A stretch of DNA of 64,000 nt from Stenotrophomonas pavanii (GCF_900101175.1 NZ_FNFQ01000003.1:1-64000), one strand, 5' to 3'; shown: positions 19,551 through 29,049, numbered from the stretch's first letter. A program made the numbers and translations. Notes: a model not told the origin generated them from the letters alone.

Positions 19551-20120
19551 ATGAACACTGCTACGTCCCCGCAGGCGCGCGGTTCCGGCCGCCGGACCCT
19601 GGTGCTGCTGTTTGCCGTGTTCTTCGGGGCGATGGCACTGGCGGCGGTGCTGCGCTTCTCCGGCTGGCAGCCGACCGGGCACCGCAACGCCGGCCAGCTG
19701 CTGCAGCCGCCGGTGGACCTGCGCCAGCAGGCACCGACCCTGGCCAATGGCCAGCCGTACCCGTGGAACCCCGAAGCCCGTACCTGGCGCCTGCTGGTGG
19801 CCCCGCCCGGTGCCTGCGACGCGCAGTGCGTCACTTTGTCGCAGGGACTGGGCAAGGTGTGGCAGCTGTTCGGCCATAACGCCGATAATGTCGAGATCCT
19901 GTGGCTGGGAACGCCACCGGCGTCGATCGCCTCGCTGCCCGCGCTGCGGCCGCTGGCTCCGTCGCCAGCCCTGCGCGCGGCGCTGCCCGGCGTCGATGAT
20001 CCGGCTGGACTGCCGGTCTACGTGATCGATCCGAACGGCTTCGTGATCATGCGCCATGCCCCCGGCACCGACCTGGGTGGCCTGCGCAAGGACATGGCCA
20101 CGTTGCTGAAACTGAAGTGA
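19551..20120 (+). CDS. Membrane-anchored CxxxC protein of the cox locus
   Basis: 189 residues. One N-terminal membrane helix (about 17-36) is followed by a periplasmic domain with CDAQC (Cys89 and Cys93) after a hydrophobic strand, RLLVAPPGA. The layout of strand, CxxxC, helix, and a later PVYVIDPNGFVIMRH block resembles the thioredoxin-like fold of SCO proteins, although the usual CPxxC is missing. Its place between SURF1 and ctaA suggests a role in copper or redox steps of oxidase assembly; this is inferred. ATG 19551 is preferred over ATG 19542 because GAG at 19536 is too close to the latter. Confidence 0.8.
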   Translation: MNTATSPQARGSGRRTLVLLFAVFFGAMALAAVLRFSGWQPTGHRNAGQLLQPPVDLRQQAPTLANGQPYPWNPEARTWRLLVAPPGACDAQCVTLSQGLGKVWQLFGHNADNVEILWLGTPPASIASLPALRPLAPSPALRAALPGVDDPAGLPVYVIDPNGFVIMRHAPGTDLGGLRKDMATLLKLK

Positions 20121-20130
20121 GTCCCGTTTG

Positions 20131-21294
20131 ATGAGCCTTTCCGCGCGTCCGGCGCTGCACCGCAATTTCCACCGCCTGGCGTGGTTCGCCATGATCATGA
20201 CGGCGAGCACGATCATGTTCGGCGCCTTCGTGCGCCTGTCCGATGCCGGCCTGAGCTGCCCGGACTGGCCGACCTGTTACGGGCAGGCCACCTGGCCGCA
20301 GCACGTGGAAGAGACCATCGGCCACCCGGCGGCGGAGATCCGCCCGCTGGAGACCCACAAGGCCTGGCGGGAGCAGGTGCACCGCTTCCTGGCCGGCGCG
20401 CTGGGCATCGAGATCCTGACCCTGGCCCTGCTGGCCACGCGCAAGCGCCGCTTTGGAACCACGGCGGTGGTGACTGCCTGCGTGCTGGTGGCCGCCGGCA
20501 TCCCGCTGTACATGATGGGCTGGCATGGAACGGCCAGCGCGCTGGCCCTGATCGGCGAGGCGATCCTGCTGATCGCCGCGCTGCGCTGGAGCAACATCGA
20601 CCTGGCGCGCGCCGCACTGCTGACCCTGGCGGTGGTGATCTTCCAGGCCCTGCTGGGCATGTGGACGGTGACCCTGCTGCTCAAGCCGATCGTGGTGATG
20701 GGCCATCTGCTGGGCGGCATGCTGATGTTCGCGCTGCTGGCCTGGATGGCGTGGCGTGCCACGCACATGCCGATCACCCTGGCCGAGGCGCCGAAGCTGA
20801 AGTGGCTGCTGCGCATCGGCCTGGCCGTGCTGGTCACCCAGATCGCCCTGGGCGGCTGGGTCAGCGCCAACTACGCGGCGCTGGCCTGCGGCGGTGGCAG
20901 CGCCTCGCTGGACAACTTCCCGCGCTGCGCCAACCAGTGGTGGCCGCAGCACAACTTCGTCGAAGGCTTCACGCTGTGGCGTGGCATCGGCGTGGATTAC
21001 GAAGGCGGCGTGCTCGATGGCGCCTCGCGTATCGCCATCCAGATGGCCCACCGCCTGTTCGCCGTGGTGGTGGCCGTCTACCTGCTGTGGCTGGGCGTGC
21101 GCCTGTTCCGTTTGCCGAGCATGCGTGGCTGGGCCAGTGCGCTGATCGCGCTGCTGGTGCTGCAGGTCACGCTCGGCATCCTCAATGTGAAGCTGGCACT
21201 GCCGCTGGAAGTGGCCGTGGCCCATAACGGCGTGGCCGTTGCCCTGTTGTTCGTGCTGGTCAGCCTGCTGGCCCGCCTGCGTGCCCCGGACTGA
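20131..21294 (+). CDS. ctaA: Haem A synthase (CtaA/COX15)
   Basis: 387 residues with eight membrane helices. Typical COX15/CtaA blocks are seen: [20 protein letters not shown] at about 30-50, the conserved His in EQVHRFLAG, the paired GHLLGG, and the second-half His in [10 protein letters not shown] and VAHNGVA. It oxidises haem O to haem A. It follows the CxxxC gene by ten bases and is four bases ahead of ctaB, so haem O and haem A synthesis are encoded together next to the oxidase. Confidence 0.96.
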   Translation: MSLSARPALHRNFHRLAWFAMIMTASTIMFGAFVRLSDAGLSCPDWPTCYGQATWPQHVEETIGHPAAEIRPLETHKAWREQVHRFLAGALGIEILTLALLATRKRRFGTTAVVTACVLVAAGIPLYMMGWHGTASALALIGEAILLIAALRWSNIDLARAALLTLAVVIFQALLGMWTVTLLLKPIVVMGHLLGGMLMFALLAWMAWRATHMPITLAEAPKLKWLLRIGLAVLVTQIALGGWVSANYAALACGGGSASLDNFPRCANQWWPQHNFVEGFTLWRGIGVDYEGGVLDGASRIAIQMAHRLFAVVVAVYLLWLGVRLFRLPSMRGWASALIALLVLQVTLGILNVKLALPLEVAVAHNGVAVALLFVLVSLLARLRAPD

Positions 21295-21298
21295 TTCC

Positions 21299-22192
21299 AT
21301 GTTTTCCAATTACCGCCAGTACTGGGACCTGACCAAGCCCAAGGTCGTCGCCCTGATCGTGTTCACCGCGCTGGTCGGCATGGTCCTGGCCATTCCGGGC
21401 GTGCCCAGCTGGGAGCAGGTGCGCGCCGGCCTGCTCGGCTTCCTCGGCATCTGGCTGGCGGCCTCGGCTGCGGCCGCGATCAACCAGCTGCTGGACGCGC
21501 ACATCGATGCGCAGATGGCGCGCACCTCGTGGCGGCCGCTGGTGGTGGGCAAGGTCAAGCCATGGCAGGTGCTGGTGTTCGCCGGCGTGCTCATCGTGCT
21601 GTCGATGACCCTCCTGGTGCTGTGGGTGAACCTGATCACCGCGGTGCTGACCTTCGCCTCGCTGATCGGCTACGCGGTGATCTACACCGTGTACCTCAAG
21701 CGTGCGACGTCGCAGAACATCGTCATCGGTGGCCTGGCCGGGGCGATGCCGCCGATGCTGGGCTGGGCCGCGGTGACCGGCATGCAGGGCTCGTCGGACT
21801 GGGCGTACTCGTCGCTGCTGGTGCTGATCATCTTCATCTGGACGCCGCCGCATTTCTGGGCGCTGGCGATCTTCCGCCGTGAGGATTACGCCAAGGCCGA
21901 GATCCCGATGCTGCCGGTGACCCACGGCGTGGTGCACACCCGCAGGCAGATCATGGTGTATTCGGTGGTGCTGGCGCTGGTCTGCCTGCTGCCGTACCTG
22001 GTGGGCATGAGCGGTGCGTTCTACCTGGGCGGCGCAATCGTGCTCAATGCCGTGTTCCTCTGGTACGCCTGGCGCATGCTGGACCCGCCGGACGAGCTGT
22101 TCTCGATGAAGATGTTCTATTACTCCATCGTCTACCTGATGGCGCTGTTCGCCTTCCTGCTGGTGGACCACTGGATCCTGCCCTGGCTGTGA
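21299..22192 (+). CDS. ctaB: Protohaem IX farnesyltransferase (haem O synthase)
   Basis: 297 residues with about nine membrane helices, UbiA prenyltransferase superfamily. The first Asp-rich substrate motif reads [15 protein letters not shown], followed by RPLVVGKV, and the second half has [13 protein letters not shown]. It attaches farnesyl to haem B to give haem O, the substrate of CtaA encoded just upstream. ATG 21299 was chosen; the longer open frame runs back inside ctaA. This gene closes the cox locus. Confidence 0.96.
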   Translation: MFSNYRQYWDLTKPKVVALIVFTALVGMVLAIPGVPSWEQVRAGLLGFLGIWLAASAAAAINQLLDAHIDAQMARTSWRPLVVGKVKPWQVLVFAGVLIVLSMTLLVLWVNLITAVLTFASLIGYAVIYTVYLKRATSQNIVIGGLAGAMPPMLGWAAVTGMQGSSDWAYSSLLVLIIFIWTPPHFWALAIFRREDYAKAEIPMLPVTHGVVHTRRQIMVYSVVLALVCLLPYLVGMSGAFYLGGAIVLNAVFLWYAWRMLDPPDELFSMKMFYYSIVYLMALFAFLLVDHWILPWL

Positions 22193-22199
22193 GGGGCTG

Positions 22200-22293
22200 A
22201 TGCATCCACGCAGGGCGTGGAGCCAGCGGCGCCGTTCAACCATCAGCCGAGCATAGGCCTGGCTTTACAGTAGATCCACGCCATGCGTGGATC
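22200..22293. repeat. ATCCACGC-type GTAG repeat
   Basis: GTAGATCCACGC-CAT-GCGTGGATC at 22270-22293, a GTAG palindrome with a different body from SMAG. A degenerate copy (ATCCACGCAGGGCGTGGA) lies at about 22204-22221. The elements separate convergent genes ctaB and the SBF-type transporter. Confidence 0.75.
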
Positions 22294-22306
22294 ATTCCCC
22301 GGATGG

Positions 22307-23278
22307 TCAGGGCTTGCGCCGCGCATAACGCTGCGCGATCACGCCGCAGACGATCAGCTGGATCTGGTGGTAGATCATCACCGGCAGCACGATGGCGCCG
22401 AGACTGCCGCCGGCGAACAGGACCTTGGCAATCGGCACGCCGGTGGCCAGGCTCTTCTTCGAGCCGCAGAACACGATGGCGATCTCGTCCTCGCGGTTGA
22501 AACGCAGGCGGCGGGCGATGAAGGTGATCAGCGGCATGGCGATGCCGAGCAGCACGGCGGCGACCACCGCCACCGCCAGCAGCGACAGCAGCGGCGTCTT
22601 GCTCCACAGGCCTTCGGTGACGGCTTCGCCGAACGCCGAGTACACCACCAGCAGGATCGTGCCCTGGTCGGTGTAGCGCAGCAGCGCGCGCTGCTTTTCC
22701 ACCCAGCCGGCGATCCACGGCCGCAGCAGGTGGCCCGCCACGAACGGCACCAGCAGCTGCAGCATGATGCCGCCGATCGCATGCAGCGGGTCATGCACGC
22801 CGCCGGACGTACCGGCCAGCGCGGTCAGCAGCAGCGGGGTCAGGAACACGCCGAGGATGCTCGACAGCGAAGCGCTGCACACCGCCGCTGGCACGTTGCC
22901 GCGCGCCATCGAGGTGAACGCGATGGACGACTGCACGGTGGAGGGCAGGGTGCACAGGAACAGCACGCCCAGGTACAGCTCCGGGGTCAGCAACCAGCCT
23001 GACAGCGGCTTGAACATCAGCCCCAGCAGCGGGAACAGGAGGAAGGTGCAGGCCAGGATGGTCAGGTGCAGCCGCCAGTGCAGCATGCCGCCGATGATCG
23101 ACTCGCGCGGCAGACGCGCGCCGTGCAGGAAAAACAGCGCGGCGATGGCGACGGTGGTGACATCGTCGAGCACGATGGCGGCGGCGCCCTTCATCGGTAG
23201 CAGCGAGGCCAGGCCGACGGTGCACAGCAGGGCGAGGGTGAAATTGTCCGGTCGCAGGCGCGACCACCAGCGGGTCAT
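22307..23278 (-). CDS. SBF-family (bile acid:sodium symporter-like) transporter
   Basis: 323 residues with nine or ten membrane helices. The N-terminus (MTRWWSRLRPDNFTLALLC) and blocks such as LCTLPSTVQSSIAFTSMARGN and FCGSKKSLATGVP match the SBF-like group that includes E. coli YfeH. The twin crossover helix motifs of the family are visible. Members of this subgroup are membrane carriers with uncertain substrates; bile acids are unlikely here. The phosphatase-like gene lies 29 bases upstream on the same strand. Confidence 0.9.
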   Translation of the reverse strand: MTRWWSRLRPDNFTLALLCTVGLASLLPMKGAAAIVLDDVTTVAIAALFFLHGARLPRESIIGGMLHWRLHLTILACTFLLFPLLGLMFKPLSGWLLTPELYLGVLFLCTLPSTVQSSIAFTSMARGNVPAAVCSASLSSILGVFLTPLLLTALAGTSGGVHDPLHAIGGIMLQLLVPFVAGHLLRPWIAGWVEKQRALLRYTDQGTILLVVYSAFGEAVTEGLWSKTPLLSLLAVAVVAAVLLGIAMPLITFIARRLRFNREDEIAIVFCGSKKSLATGVPIAKVLFAGGSLGAIVLPVMIYHQIQLIVCGVIAQRYARRKP

Positions 23279-23306
23279 GGTGGGCAGTGTCCTTGGTGCG
23301 GAGGGT

Positions 23307-23807
23307 TCAGGGCGAAGTGACCGGTGTGGCCAGGCGCTGGCGGGTGGCGGTTTCCAGCGACTTCAGGCCGGCGCGCTGGCCAAGCTGCAGGGCCTGTTCG
23401 GGGCTGGCGTGTTCGTAGCGTGCGTTGACCAGGCCGAGCACGGCGCCAGCACGGTTGCCGGACGCGCAGTGCAGCAGCACCGGCCCCTGGCTCTGCTGCA
23501 GGGCCTGGTGCACGGCGCGCACGTTGGCGGCATCGAGCCCGTCGGCGCCGGCCACCGGGATGCGCACATAACGCAGGCCGAGTGACTCGGCGGCACGGGT
23601 TTCGTCGAAACCGCGATCCTCGCCAGGCTGGCGCAGGTCGATCACGGTGCGCACCCCCTGCGCGGCCAGGGCCCGCAGCTGTGCAGCGCTGGGCTGGCCG
23701 CCGGCATACAGGCCAGGCCGGACCTCGTTGAGGGATGCCTCTTCGGCCAGGGCCGCCAGTGGCAGGCAGAGCGACAACAACAGCAGGCAGGTCAGGCGCA
23801 GCAGCAT
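23307..23807 (-). CDS. Exported DUF442/tyrosine-phosphatase-like protein
   Basis: 166 residues with a signal peptide ending at ALAEE. The rest has the dual-specificity phosphatase fold: LYAGGQPSAAQL, VIDLRQPGED, and the signature LLHCASGNRAGAV with Cys114 and Arg119 (HCxxxxR spacing, as in DUF442 proteins; classical tyrosine phosphatases have one more residue). An active site in the periplasm is inferred from the signal peptide. It lies between dnaG and the SBF transporter on the same strand. Confidence 0.87.
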   Translation of the reverse strand: MLLRLTCLLLLSLCLPLAALAEEASLNEVRPGLYAGGQPSAAQLRALAAQGVRTVIDLRQPGEDRGFDETRAAESLGLRYVRIPVAGADGLDAANVRAVHQALQQSQGPVLLHCASGNRAGAVLGLVNARYEHASPEQALQLGQRAGLKSLETATRQRLATPVTSP

Positions 23808-23834
23808 GGTCTTCTCCGTGGGAACGGTCTGCCG

Positions 23835-25574
23835 CTACAGGCGCAGTCCGGCGCGCGCCTTCAGCAGCTCGCGCAGCTCGTACTTGTCAGTATCGTCCAG
23901 ACCCTGCTGGCGCTGCTTTGCCAACAACTCCTCCAGACGTTGCACCAGCAGCTGTTTCTCCAGCTGGGCCACCGCGTCGTGCAGCTCCTGGGTCCAGCTG
24001 GCTTCGGTGCCGGGCAGTGTCTGTGCCGCCAGCGTATGCAGCGAAGCCTGTTCCTCACGCCCGTCGAAGTGTTCCAGCAGGGCGCCGGTGCTGATGTCCG
24101 GGCGCTGTTCGACCAGCCCCAGCAGCTCCAGCAGCAGCTCCACGCCCGGCAGGCGCAGGCCCTGGAAGTGATGCTGGCCACCCAGGGTCAGCGCCAGCGA
24201 CGGTTGCTGCAGCAGCACGGCGATCGCGCCGCGCACCAGGCTGCGCTTGGCCACCGGCTGGATCGTCCGCTGTGGCTGGCGTTGCGGCATCGGCGCGCGC
24301 GCAGACTGCGCGTTGCCGCCGAGCCCGGTCAGCTGCGCCAGCTGCTGCTTCATCAGGTCGCCGAAGGCACCATCGGGAATCTGTGCCAGCATCGGCTTTG
24401 CCCGCTCGGCCAGGCGCGCCTTGCCATCGAGCGTGCCCAGATTGATCTCGCGGGTGAGCTCGTCGAAGAAGAACTGCGACAGCGGTGTGGCCTGCTTCAG
24501 GCGTTCGTTGAAGGCCTCGGCGCCTTCCTTGCGCACGATGGTGTCCGGGTCCTCGCCATCGGGCAGGAACAGGAAGAAGGCCTGGCGGCCGTCCTTCATG
24601 CGCGGCAGCACCGACTCCAGCGCCTTCCAGCCGGCGCGGCGGCCGGCGGCGTCGCCGTCGAAGCAGAAAAACACGTCCGGCGCGTTGCGGAACAGCAGCT
24701 CGGCATGGTCCGGCGTGGTGGCGGTACCCAGCGTGGCCACCGCCTGGGTGACGCCGAACTGGAACAGCGAGACCACGTCCATGTAGCCCTCGACCACGAT
24801 CAGCCGCTCGATCTTCTGGTTGGCCTGGCGCACCTGCCACAGGCCGTACAGCTCCCGGCCCTTGTGGAACAGCGCGGTCTCGGGCGAGTTGAGGTACTTG
24901 GGGCCATCGTCCTTCTCGAACACGCGGCCGCCGAAGGCGATCACCCGGCCACGACGATCGAAGATCGGGAACATCACCCGGTCGCGGAACTTGTCGTAGA
25001 CATGGCCGCGATCGTTCTTGGAGAACAGGCCGGCACGATCGAGCAGCTTCATGCGCCGCTCGTCCTTGCCCAGCGCATCGCGCAGGCCGCTGTACCCGTC
25101 CGGGGCGTAGCCGATCTGGAAGCGCGCGCGGTTCTCTTCGTCCACGCCACGCCCATCGAGGTAACTGCGTGCCTTGTCGCTGCTTTCCAGGTTCTTCTGG
25201 AAGAACCGGGCGGCGGCATCCAGTGCCGAATACAGCTCGCGGCTGTCGTCCTGCTGCTGGGGGCTGCGCGGGTTCTCGTTGCGCGGCACCTCCATGCCGG
25301 CACGCTTGGCCAGCTCATCCACCGCATCGAGGAACTCGAGGCGGTCGTAGTTCATCAGGAAGCTGATCGCGGTGCCGTGCGCGCCGCAGCCGAAGCAGTG
25401 ATAGAACTGCTTGGTGGGCGAGACCGTGAACGAGGCCGAGCGCTCGTCATGGAACGGGCAGCGCGCGGCGTATTCCTTGCCCTGGCGCTTCAACGGCACG
25501 CGGCTGCCCACCACCTCGACGATGTCGGTGCGGGCCAGCAGGTCGTCGATGAAAGCGTCGGGGATACGGGCCAT
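23835..25574 (-). CDS. dnaG: DNA primase
   Basis: 579 residues. The N-terminal CHC2 zinc finger is intact (CPFH ... HCFGC, about residues 39-65). The TOPRIM core has VVEGYMDVVSL and FCFDGDAAGRRA, with the acidic residues needed for metal binding. The C-terminal third, which contacts the DnaB helicase, is variable and Gln-rich. ATG 25574 gives the standard MARIPDAFIDDLLARTDIV start; the 34 extra residues upstream are out of family. It makes RNA primers at the replication fork. The usual rpoD neighbour is absent. Confidence 0.97.
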   Translation of the reverse strand: MARIPDAFIDDLLARTDIVEVVGSRVPLKRQGKEYAARCPFHDERSASFTVSPTKQFYHCFGCGAHGTAISFLMNYDRLEFLDAVDELAKRAGMEVPRNENPRSPQQQDDSRELYSALDAAARFFQKNLESSDKARSYLDGRGVDEENRARFQIGYAPDGYSGLRDALGKDERRMKLLDRAGLFSKNDRGHVYDKFRDRVMFPIFDRRGRVIAFGGRVFEKDDGPKYLNSPETALFHKGRELYGLWQVRQANQKIERLIVVEGYMDVVSLFQFGVTQAVATLGTATTPDHAELLFRNAPDVFFCFDGDAAGRRAGWKALESVLPRMKDGRQAFFLFLPDGEDPDTIVRKEGAEAFNERLKQATPLSQFFFDELTREINLGTLDGKARLAERAKPMLAQIPDGAFGDLMKQQLAQLTGLGGNAQSARAPMPQRQPQRTIQPVAKRSLVRGAIAVLLQQPSLALTLGGQHHFQGLRLPGVELLLELLGLVEQRPDISTGALLEHFDGREEQASLHTLAAQTLPGTEASWTQELHDAVAQLEKQLLVQRLEELLAKQRQQGLDDTDKYELRELLKARAGLRL

Positions 25575-25635
25575 GGGCAACAGGGCAGGGCGCGGTGCAG
25601 GACCACGCGACGGAACCGGGGGCGGTCGCCCTAGT

Positions 25636-26556
25636 TTACCCCCTGTCGGGCACCTGGCTGGCGGTTGCCGGATCAATGCCGGCTGCGGCCAGGTGGTAGC
25701 GCGCGCGCAGGCGCTCGTCGATCACCGCCGTCATCAGGGCGCCCACGAAGAACACGACGGTGGCGTAGTAGATCCAGACCAGCGAGATCACCAGCGCACC
25801 CATCGAGCCATAGGCGCTGCCCGGTGCCACGGTGGCGATGTAGACGCCGATGCCGTAGCGGCCCAGTGCGAACAACGCCGAGGTGATGGCACCGCCGATG
25901 AAGGCCTGGCGCCACGCCACGCGACGGTCGGGCAGGTAGTGGTACATGAAGGCGAACCCCACCGCGTACAGCAGCAGGCTGGTGGCGTAGCCCAGCGCCG
26001 GCAGGATCGAAGGCAGCTGTGCGAAGGCCACCTGCAGCACCGTGGTGGCAGTCATCGACAGGATCAGCAGGAAGCCCAGGGCCAGCACCACGCCGAACGA
26101 GAACACGCGCTTGCGCAGCCAGGCCTTGATGCCCTCCAGGCGCTCGCCACTGGTGCGGAAGATCAGGTTGAGCGCGTTCTGCAGCTGCGCGAACACGGCC
26201 GTGGCGCCCACGAACAGCAGCAGCGTGCTCCACAGGCCCGCCAACGAGCCGACGTCCGGTTGGTTGTCGGCATTCTTCAGGACGGTTTCGGCCACGGTCG
26301 CGGCACTGCTGCCGGCCACCGAGCTGATCTGCTCGATCAGCGCCTGCTGTGCCGGCGGGTACAGCGAGGCGGTCAGCCACAGCAGCAGCACCAGCAGCGG
26401 TGCCATCGACAGCAGGGCGTAGAACGAGACGGAGGCTGCCTGGGTCAGCACGTCGACGTCGATGAAGCGCTTGGCCACCGCCATCGGAAAGCTGTCCTGC
26501 AGGCGCTTGAGGTACTTGTGCAGGGACACGGGAACGTTGGGCTCGGGTTCAACCAT
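25636..26556 (-). CDS. YihY/BrkB-family inner membrane protein
   Basis: 306 residues with six membrane helices. Family blocks are seen: AKRFIDVDVLTQAASVSFYAL at about 40-60, the central GLWSTLLLFVGATAVFAQLQNALN, and LPDRRVAWRQAFIGG. These proteins were once called ribonuclease BN, but that label is no longer accepted; the function is unclear. It sits between dnaG and the yqeY-like gene, an unusual guest in the rpsU-dnaG group. Confidence 0.9.
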   Translation of the reverse strand: MVEPEPNVPVSLHKYLKRLQDSFPMAVAKRFIDVDVLTQAASVSFYALLSMAPLLVLLLWLTASLYPPAQQALIEQISSVAGSSAATVAETVLKNADNQPDVGSLAGLWSTLLLFVGATAVFAQLQNALNLIFRTSGERLEGIKAWLRKRVFSFGVVLALGFLLILSMTATTVLQVAFAQLPSILPALGYATSLLLYAVGFAFMYHYLPDRRVAWRQAFIGGAITSALFALGRYGIGVYIATVAPGSAYGSMGALVISLVWIYYATVVFFVGALMTAVIDERLRARYHLAAAGIDPATASQVPDRG

Positions 26557-26610
26557 GTGTGCGGTTGTAGCAGGCGACCGACGAAGGTGCGGTGAAGCGG
26601 GTGCATCAAT

Positions 26611-26651
26611 GGGGTCAGAGCCCTTCCGCGCTGCGGAAGGGATCCGACCCC
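26611..26651. repeat. GGGGTC-ended palindromic repeat
   Basis: GGGGTCAGAGCCCTTCCGC and its near-complement GCGGAAGGGATCCGACCCC face each other with a CT-sized loop. It lies ten bases after the yqeY-like gene and may also act as a transcription stop. It belongs to a different family from SMAG. Confidence 0.75.
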
Positions 26652-26661
26652 GCGTGCCGGG

Positions 26662-27105
26662 TTACGCCAGCTGCTGCTTGACCAGCTTGGACACCAGGCC
26701 CATGTCGGCCTGGCCGGCGAGCTTGGGCTTCAGGGCGCCCATCAGCTTGCCCATATCGGCCGGGCCGGACGCACCGGTCTCGGCGATGGCGGCCTGGATG
26801 GCGGCCACGATCTCGGCCTCGCCCATCTTGGCCGGCAGGTAGGCTTCGATGACCACGATCTCGGCGCGTTCGATCTCGGCGAGGTCTTCGCGGTTGGCGG
26901 CTTCGTACTGGCTGACCGAGTCCTTGCGCTGCTTGACCATCTTGTCGAGCACGGCGATCACGGCGGTGTCGTCCAGCTCGATGCGCTCGTCGACTTCGCG
27001 CTGCTTGATGGCAGCGTTGATCAGGCGGATCACGCCCAGCTTGTGCTTCTCGCCCGCCTTCATGGCGGCCTTCATGTCTTCGGTGAGCTGCTGCTTCATG
27101 CTCAT
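26662..27105 (-). CDS. yqeY: GatB/YqeY domain protein
   Basis: 147 residues, all helical, matching YqeY: LGVIRLINAAIKQREVDER near the start, KQRKDSVSQYEAANREDLA in the middle and the C-terminal tail domain with MGKLMGALKPKL. It resembles the tRNA-binding tail of GatB. It may act in tRNA-dependent amidation or quality control; the exact role is unsettled. GAGG lies eight bases before ATG 27105. It lies between rpsU and the BrkB gene, as often in proteobacteria. Confidence 0.93.
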   Translation of the reverse strand: MSMKQQLTEDMKAAMKAGEKHKLGVIRLINAAIKQREVDERIELDDTAVIAVLDKMVKQRKDSVSQYEAANREDLAEIERAEIVVIEAYLPAKMGEAEIVAAIQAAIAETGASGPADMGKLMGALKPKLAGQADMGLVSKLVKQQLA

Positions 27106-27238
27106 GAGGAACCTCGTGGTGGTAGGTGGGGCGGGGCGGCTGCCCGAACCCGGAAACGCAAAAAGCCGGCGACGCTCGCGCGTGCCGGCTTCGGCTCCAT
27201 CGCGACAGGCAGGCCCGCCGCAATGAAGATGCGTCCGA

Positions 27239-27454
27239 TCAGTACAGGCGCTGACGCTTGGTGACGTCGCGCGACGAGCGGCGCAGCTGACGCTTCACAG
27301 CAGCGGCGGCCTTGCGCTTGCGCTCCTGGGTCGGCTTTTCGTAGAACTCGCGCTTGCGGGTTTCGGCCAGCACACCGGCCTTTTCGCAAGTGCGCTTGAA
27401 GCGGCGAAGAGCAAACTCGAAGGGCTCGTTCTCGCGGACTTTGACGCTGGGCAT
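27239..27454 (-). CDS. rpsU: Ribosomal protein bS21
   Basis: 71 residues, the standard length. It starts [19 protein letters not shown] and ends in a Lys/Arg-rich helix ([20 protein letters not shown]). GGAG is five bases before the ATG. A sigma70-type promoter lies about 50 bases upstream. It is a small-subunit protein near the anti-Shine-Dalgarno end of 16S rRNA. The gene heads the minus-strand group rpsU-yqeY-brkB-dnaG and is divergent from tsaD. Confidence 0.98.
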
Positions 27455-27502
27455 GGAATCTCCGGGACACAGTAGAACCGGGTCACGCCCGGCGAGCCGC
27501 AC

Positions 27503-27530
27503 ATTATAGCGGCGAATAGACAAACTGCAA
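27503..27530 (-). promoter_or_regulatory. Sigma70 promoter of rpsU
   Basis: Read on the minus strand: TTGCAG (27530-27525), a 16-base spacer, and a consensus TATAAT (27508-27503). It points at rpsU, about 50 bases downstream. Confidence 0.75.
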
Positions 27531-27620
27531 GCGGCCAACCCTGAATACGGGCCGGAGGTTCGAAAGCAGTGAGATCTGCACGTCCCCCGAGGGGGCGGCA
27601 GGGGCGTCATAATAGCAGGC

Positions 27621-28646
27621 ATGCGAGTCCTTGGCATCGAATCTTCCTGTGATGAGACCGGCGTGGCGGTGTATGACACCGACCTGTCCGGCAGCGCGGC
27701 CCTGCGCGCCCACGCGGTCTACAGCCAGATCGCCCTGCACGCCGAATATGGGGGTGTGGTGCCTGAGCTGGCCAGCCGCGACCACGTCCGCAAACTGCTG
27801 CCACTGGTGCGCCAGACCCTGGCCGAGGCCGGCCTCGGCGTGGGCGATATCGATGGCGTGGCCTACACGGCCGGTCCCGGCCTGGTCGGGGCGCTGCTGG
27901 TCGGCGCGGGCGTGGCCCGCTCGCTGGCCTGGGCGCTGGAGGTGCCGGCAGTGGGCGTACACCATATGGAAGGCCACCTGCTGGCGCCGCTGATGGAAGA
28001 CGACCCGCCGGAAGCGCCTTTCGTGGCCCTGCTGGTGTCCGGTGGCCATACCCAGCTGGTGGCGGTGGACGCCATCGGCCAGTACCGGCTGCTGGGCGAG
28101 ACCCTGGACGATGCGGCCGGCGAGGCCTTCGACAAGACCGCCAAGCTGATGGGCCTGCCGTACCCGGGCGGCCCGCAGCTGGCCAGGCTGGCCGAGCAGG
28201 GCACGCCGGGCGCGTACCGCTTCGCGCGGCCGATGACCGACCGCCCGGGGCTGGATTTCAGCTTCTCCGGCCTGAAGACCCAGGTCCTGATGGCCTGGCG
28301 CGACAGTGACCAGAGCGAGCAGACCCGCGCCGACATCGCCCGCGGCTTTGAAGACGCCGTGGTCGAGACCCTGTCGATCAAGTGCGAGCGCGCGCTGGAA
28401 GCGGCTGGAACCAATGTGATCGTGGTGGCCGGCGGCGTCGGCGCGAACAAGCGCCTGCGTGCGCGCCTGCAGCAGATGGCCGAGCGCCTCGGCGGCCGTG
28501 CCTGCTTCCCGCGGCCGGCGCTGTGCACCGACAACGGCGCGATGATCGCCTTCGCTGGCGCGCTGCGGCTGCAGGCCGGCCAGCACAGCCCGCCGAAGGT
28601 GGACGTGACCCCGCGCTGGGACATGGCGACGCTGCCGGCGGTATGA
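27621..28646 (+). CDS. tsaD: tRNA threonylcarbamoyladenosine transferase TsaD
   Basis: 341 residues of the ASKHA fold. The start [19 protein letters not shown] is typical. The metal-binding HxxxH is at His115/His119 (VHHMEGHL), and LVSGGHTQL and [12 protein letters not shown] mark the nucleotide site. With TsaB and TsaE it makes the t6A modification at position 37 of ANN-decoding tRNAs. It is divergent from rpsU. A CATAAT hexamer at 27608-27613 lies so close to the ATG that a nearly leaderless transcript is possible, but no matching -35 is seen. Confidence 0.98.
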
Positions 28647-28659
28647 GCCGGTCGCGCCG

Positions 28660-28990
28660 GGACTCGCCCGGCGGACGCATTACGCACGCCCTGCCCATGG
28701 CGCTGCAGCCAGCCCAGGGTGTGCGGGCAGCGGGCGTGGATCAGCCGCCCGATCGCGGCGAGGTCGGCGCCGATGTCACGTTCTAGGATCGGCTCGTGGT
28801 GGGCGATGCGGTTGCGCAGGTGGCGGATGCGGTCGAGGTCTGCGTGGATGTTCGCGCGGACCACGCTGAGAGCAGTCTGTGGCGCGTGCGGTAACGCAAT
28901 CTTCAAGCCCCGCGTCCAGATGGCTCCCTCGAAGCGCCGGGTGAAAAGCTGCGGGCAACGCCGCCGCGTCAGGCAGCCATCGATCTGCAT
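28660..28990 (-). pseudogene. Remnant of an Abi-like (Abi_2) protein
   Basis: On the minus strand a stretch of about 95 residues reads WTRGLKIALPHA ... RANIHADLDRIRHLRNRIAHH ... EPILERDIGADLAAI ... CPHTLGWLQRH. The LRNRIAHHEPI block and the final TxxWL are hallmarks of the C-terminus of Abi-family (abortive-infection-like) proteins. The N-terminal two thirds is missing, and the frame runs without a proper stop into tsaD antisense. The 530 bases between tsaD and folB hold no other gene. This is seen as a decayed fragment; a short expressed protein from ATG 28990 cannot be excluded. Confidence 0.6.
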
Positions 28991-29049
28991 CGTGTGCTTC
29001 GGGACTCGCGGCTGGATTCCAGCTCCCGCCGGGGACGTTGAGAGGTACC

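Noticed and set aside
25636..26556. Ribonuclease BN annotation for the BrkB-type protein
   Set aside because: The old label is not supported; the protein is an integral membrane protein without nuclease motifs.
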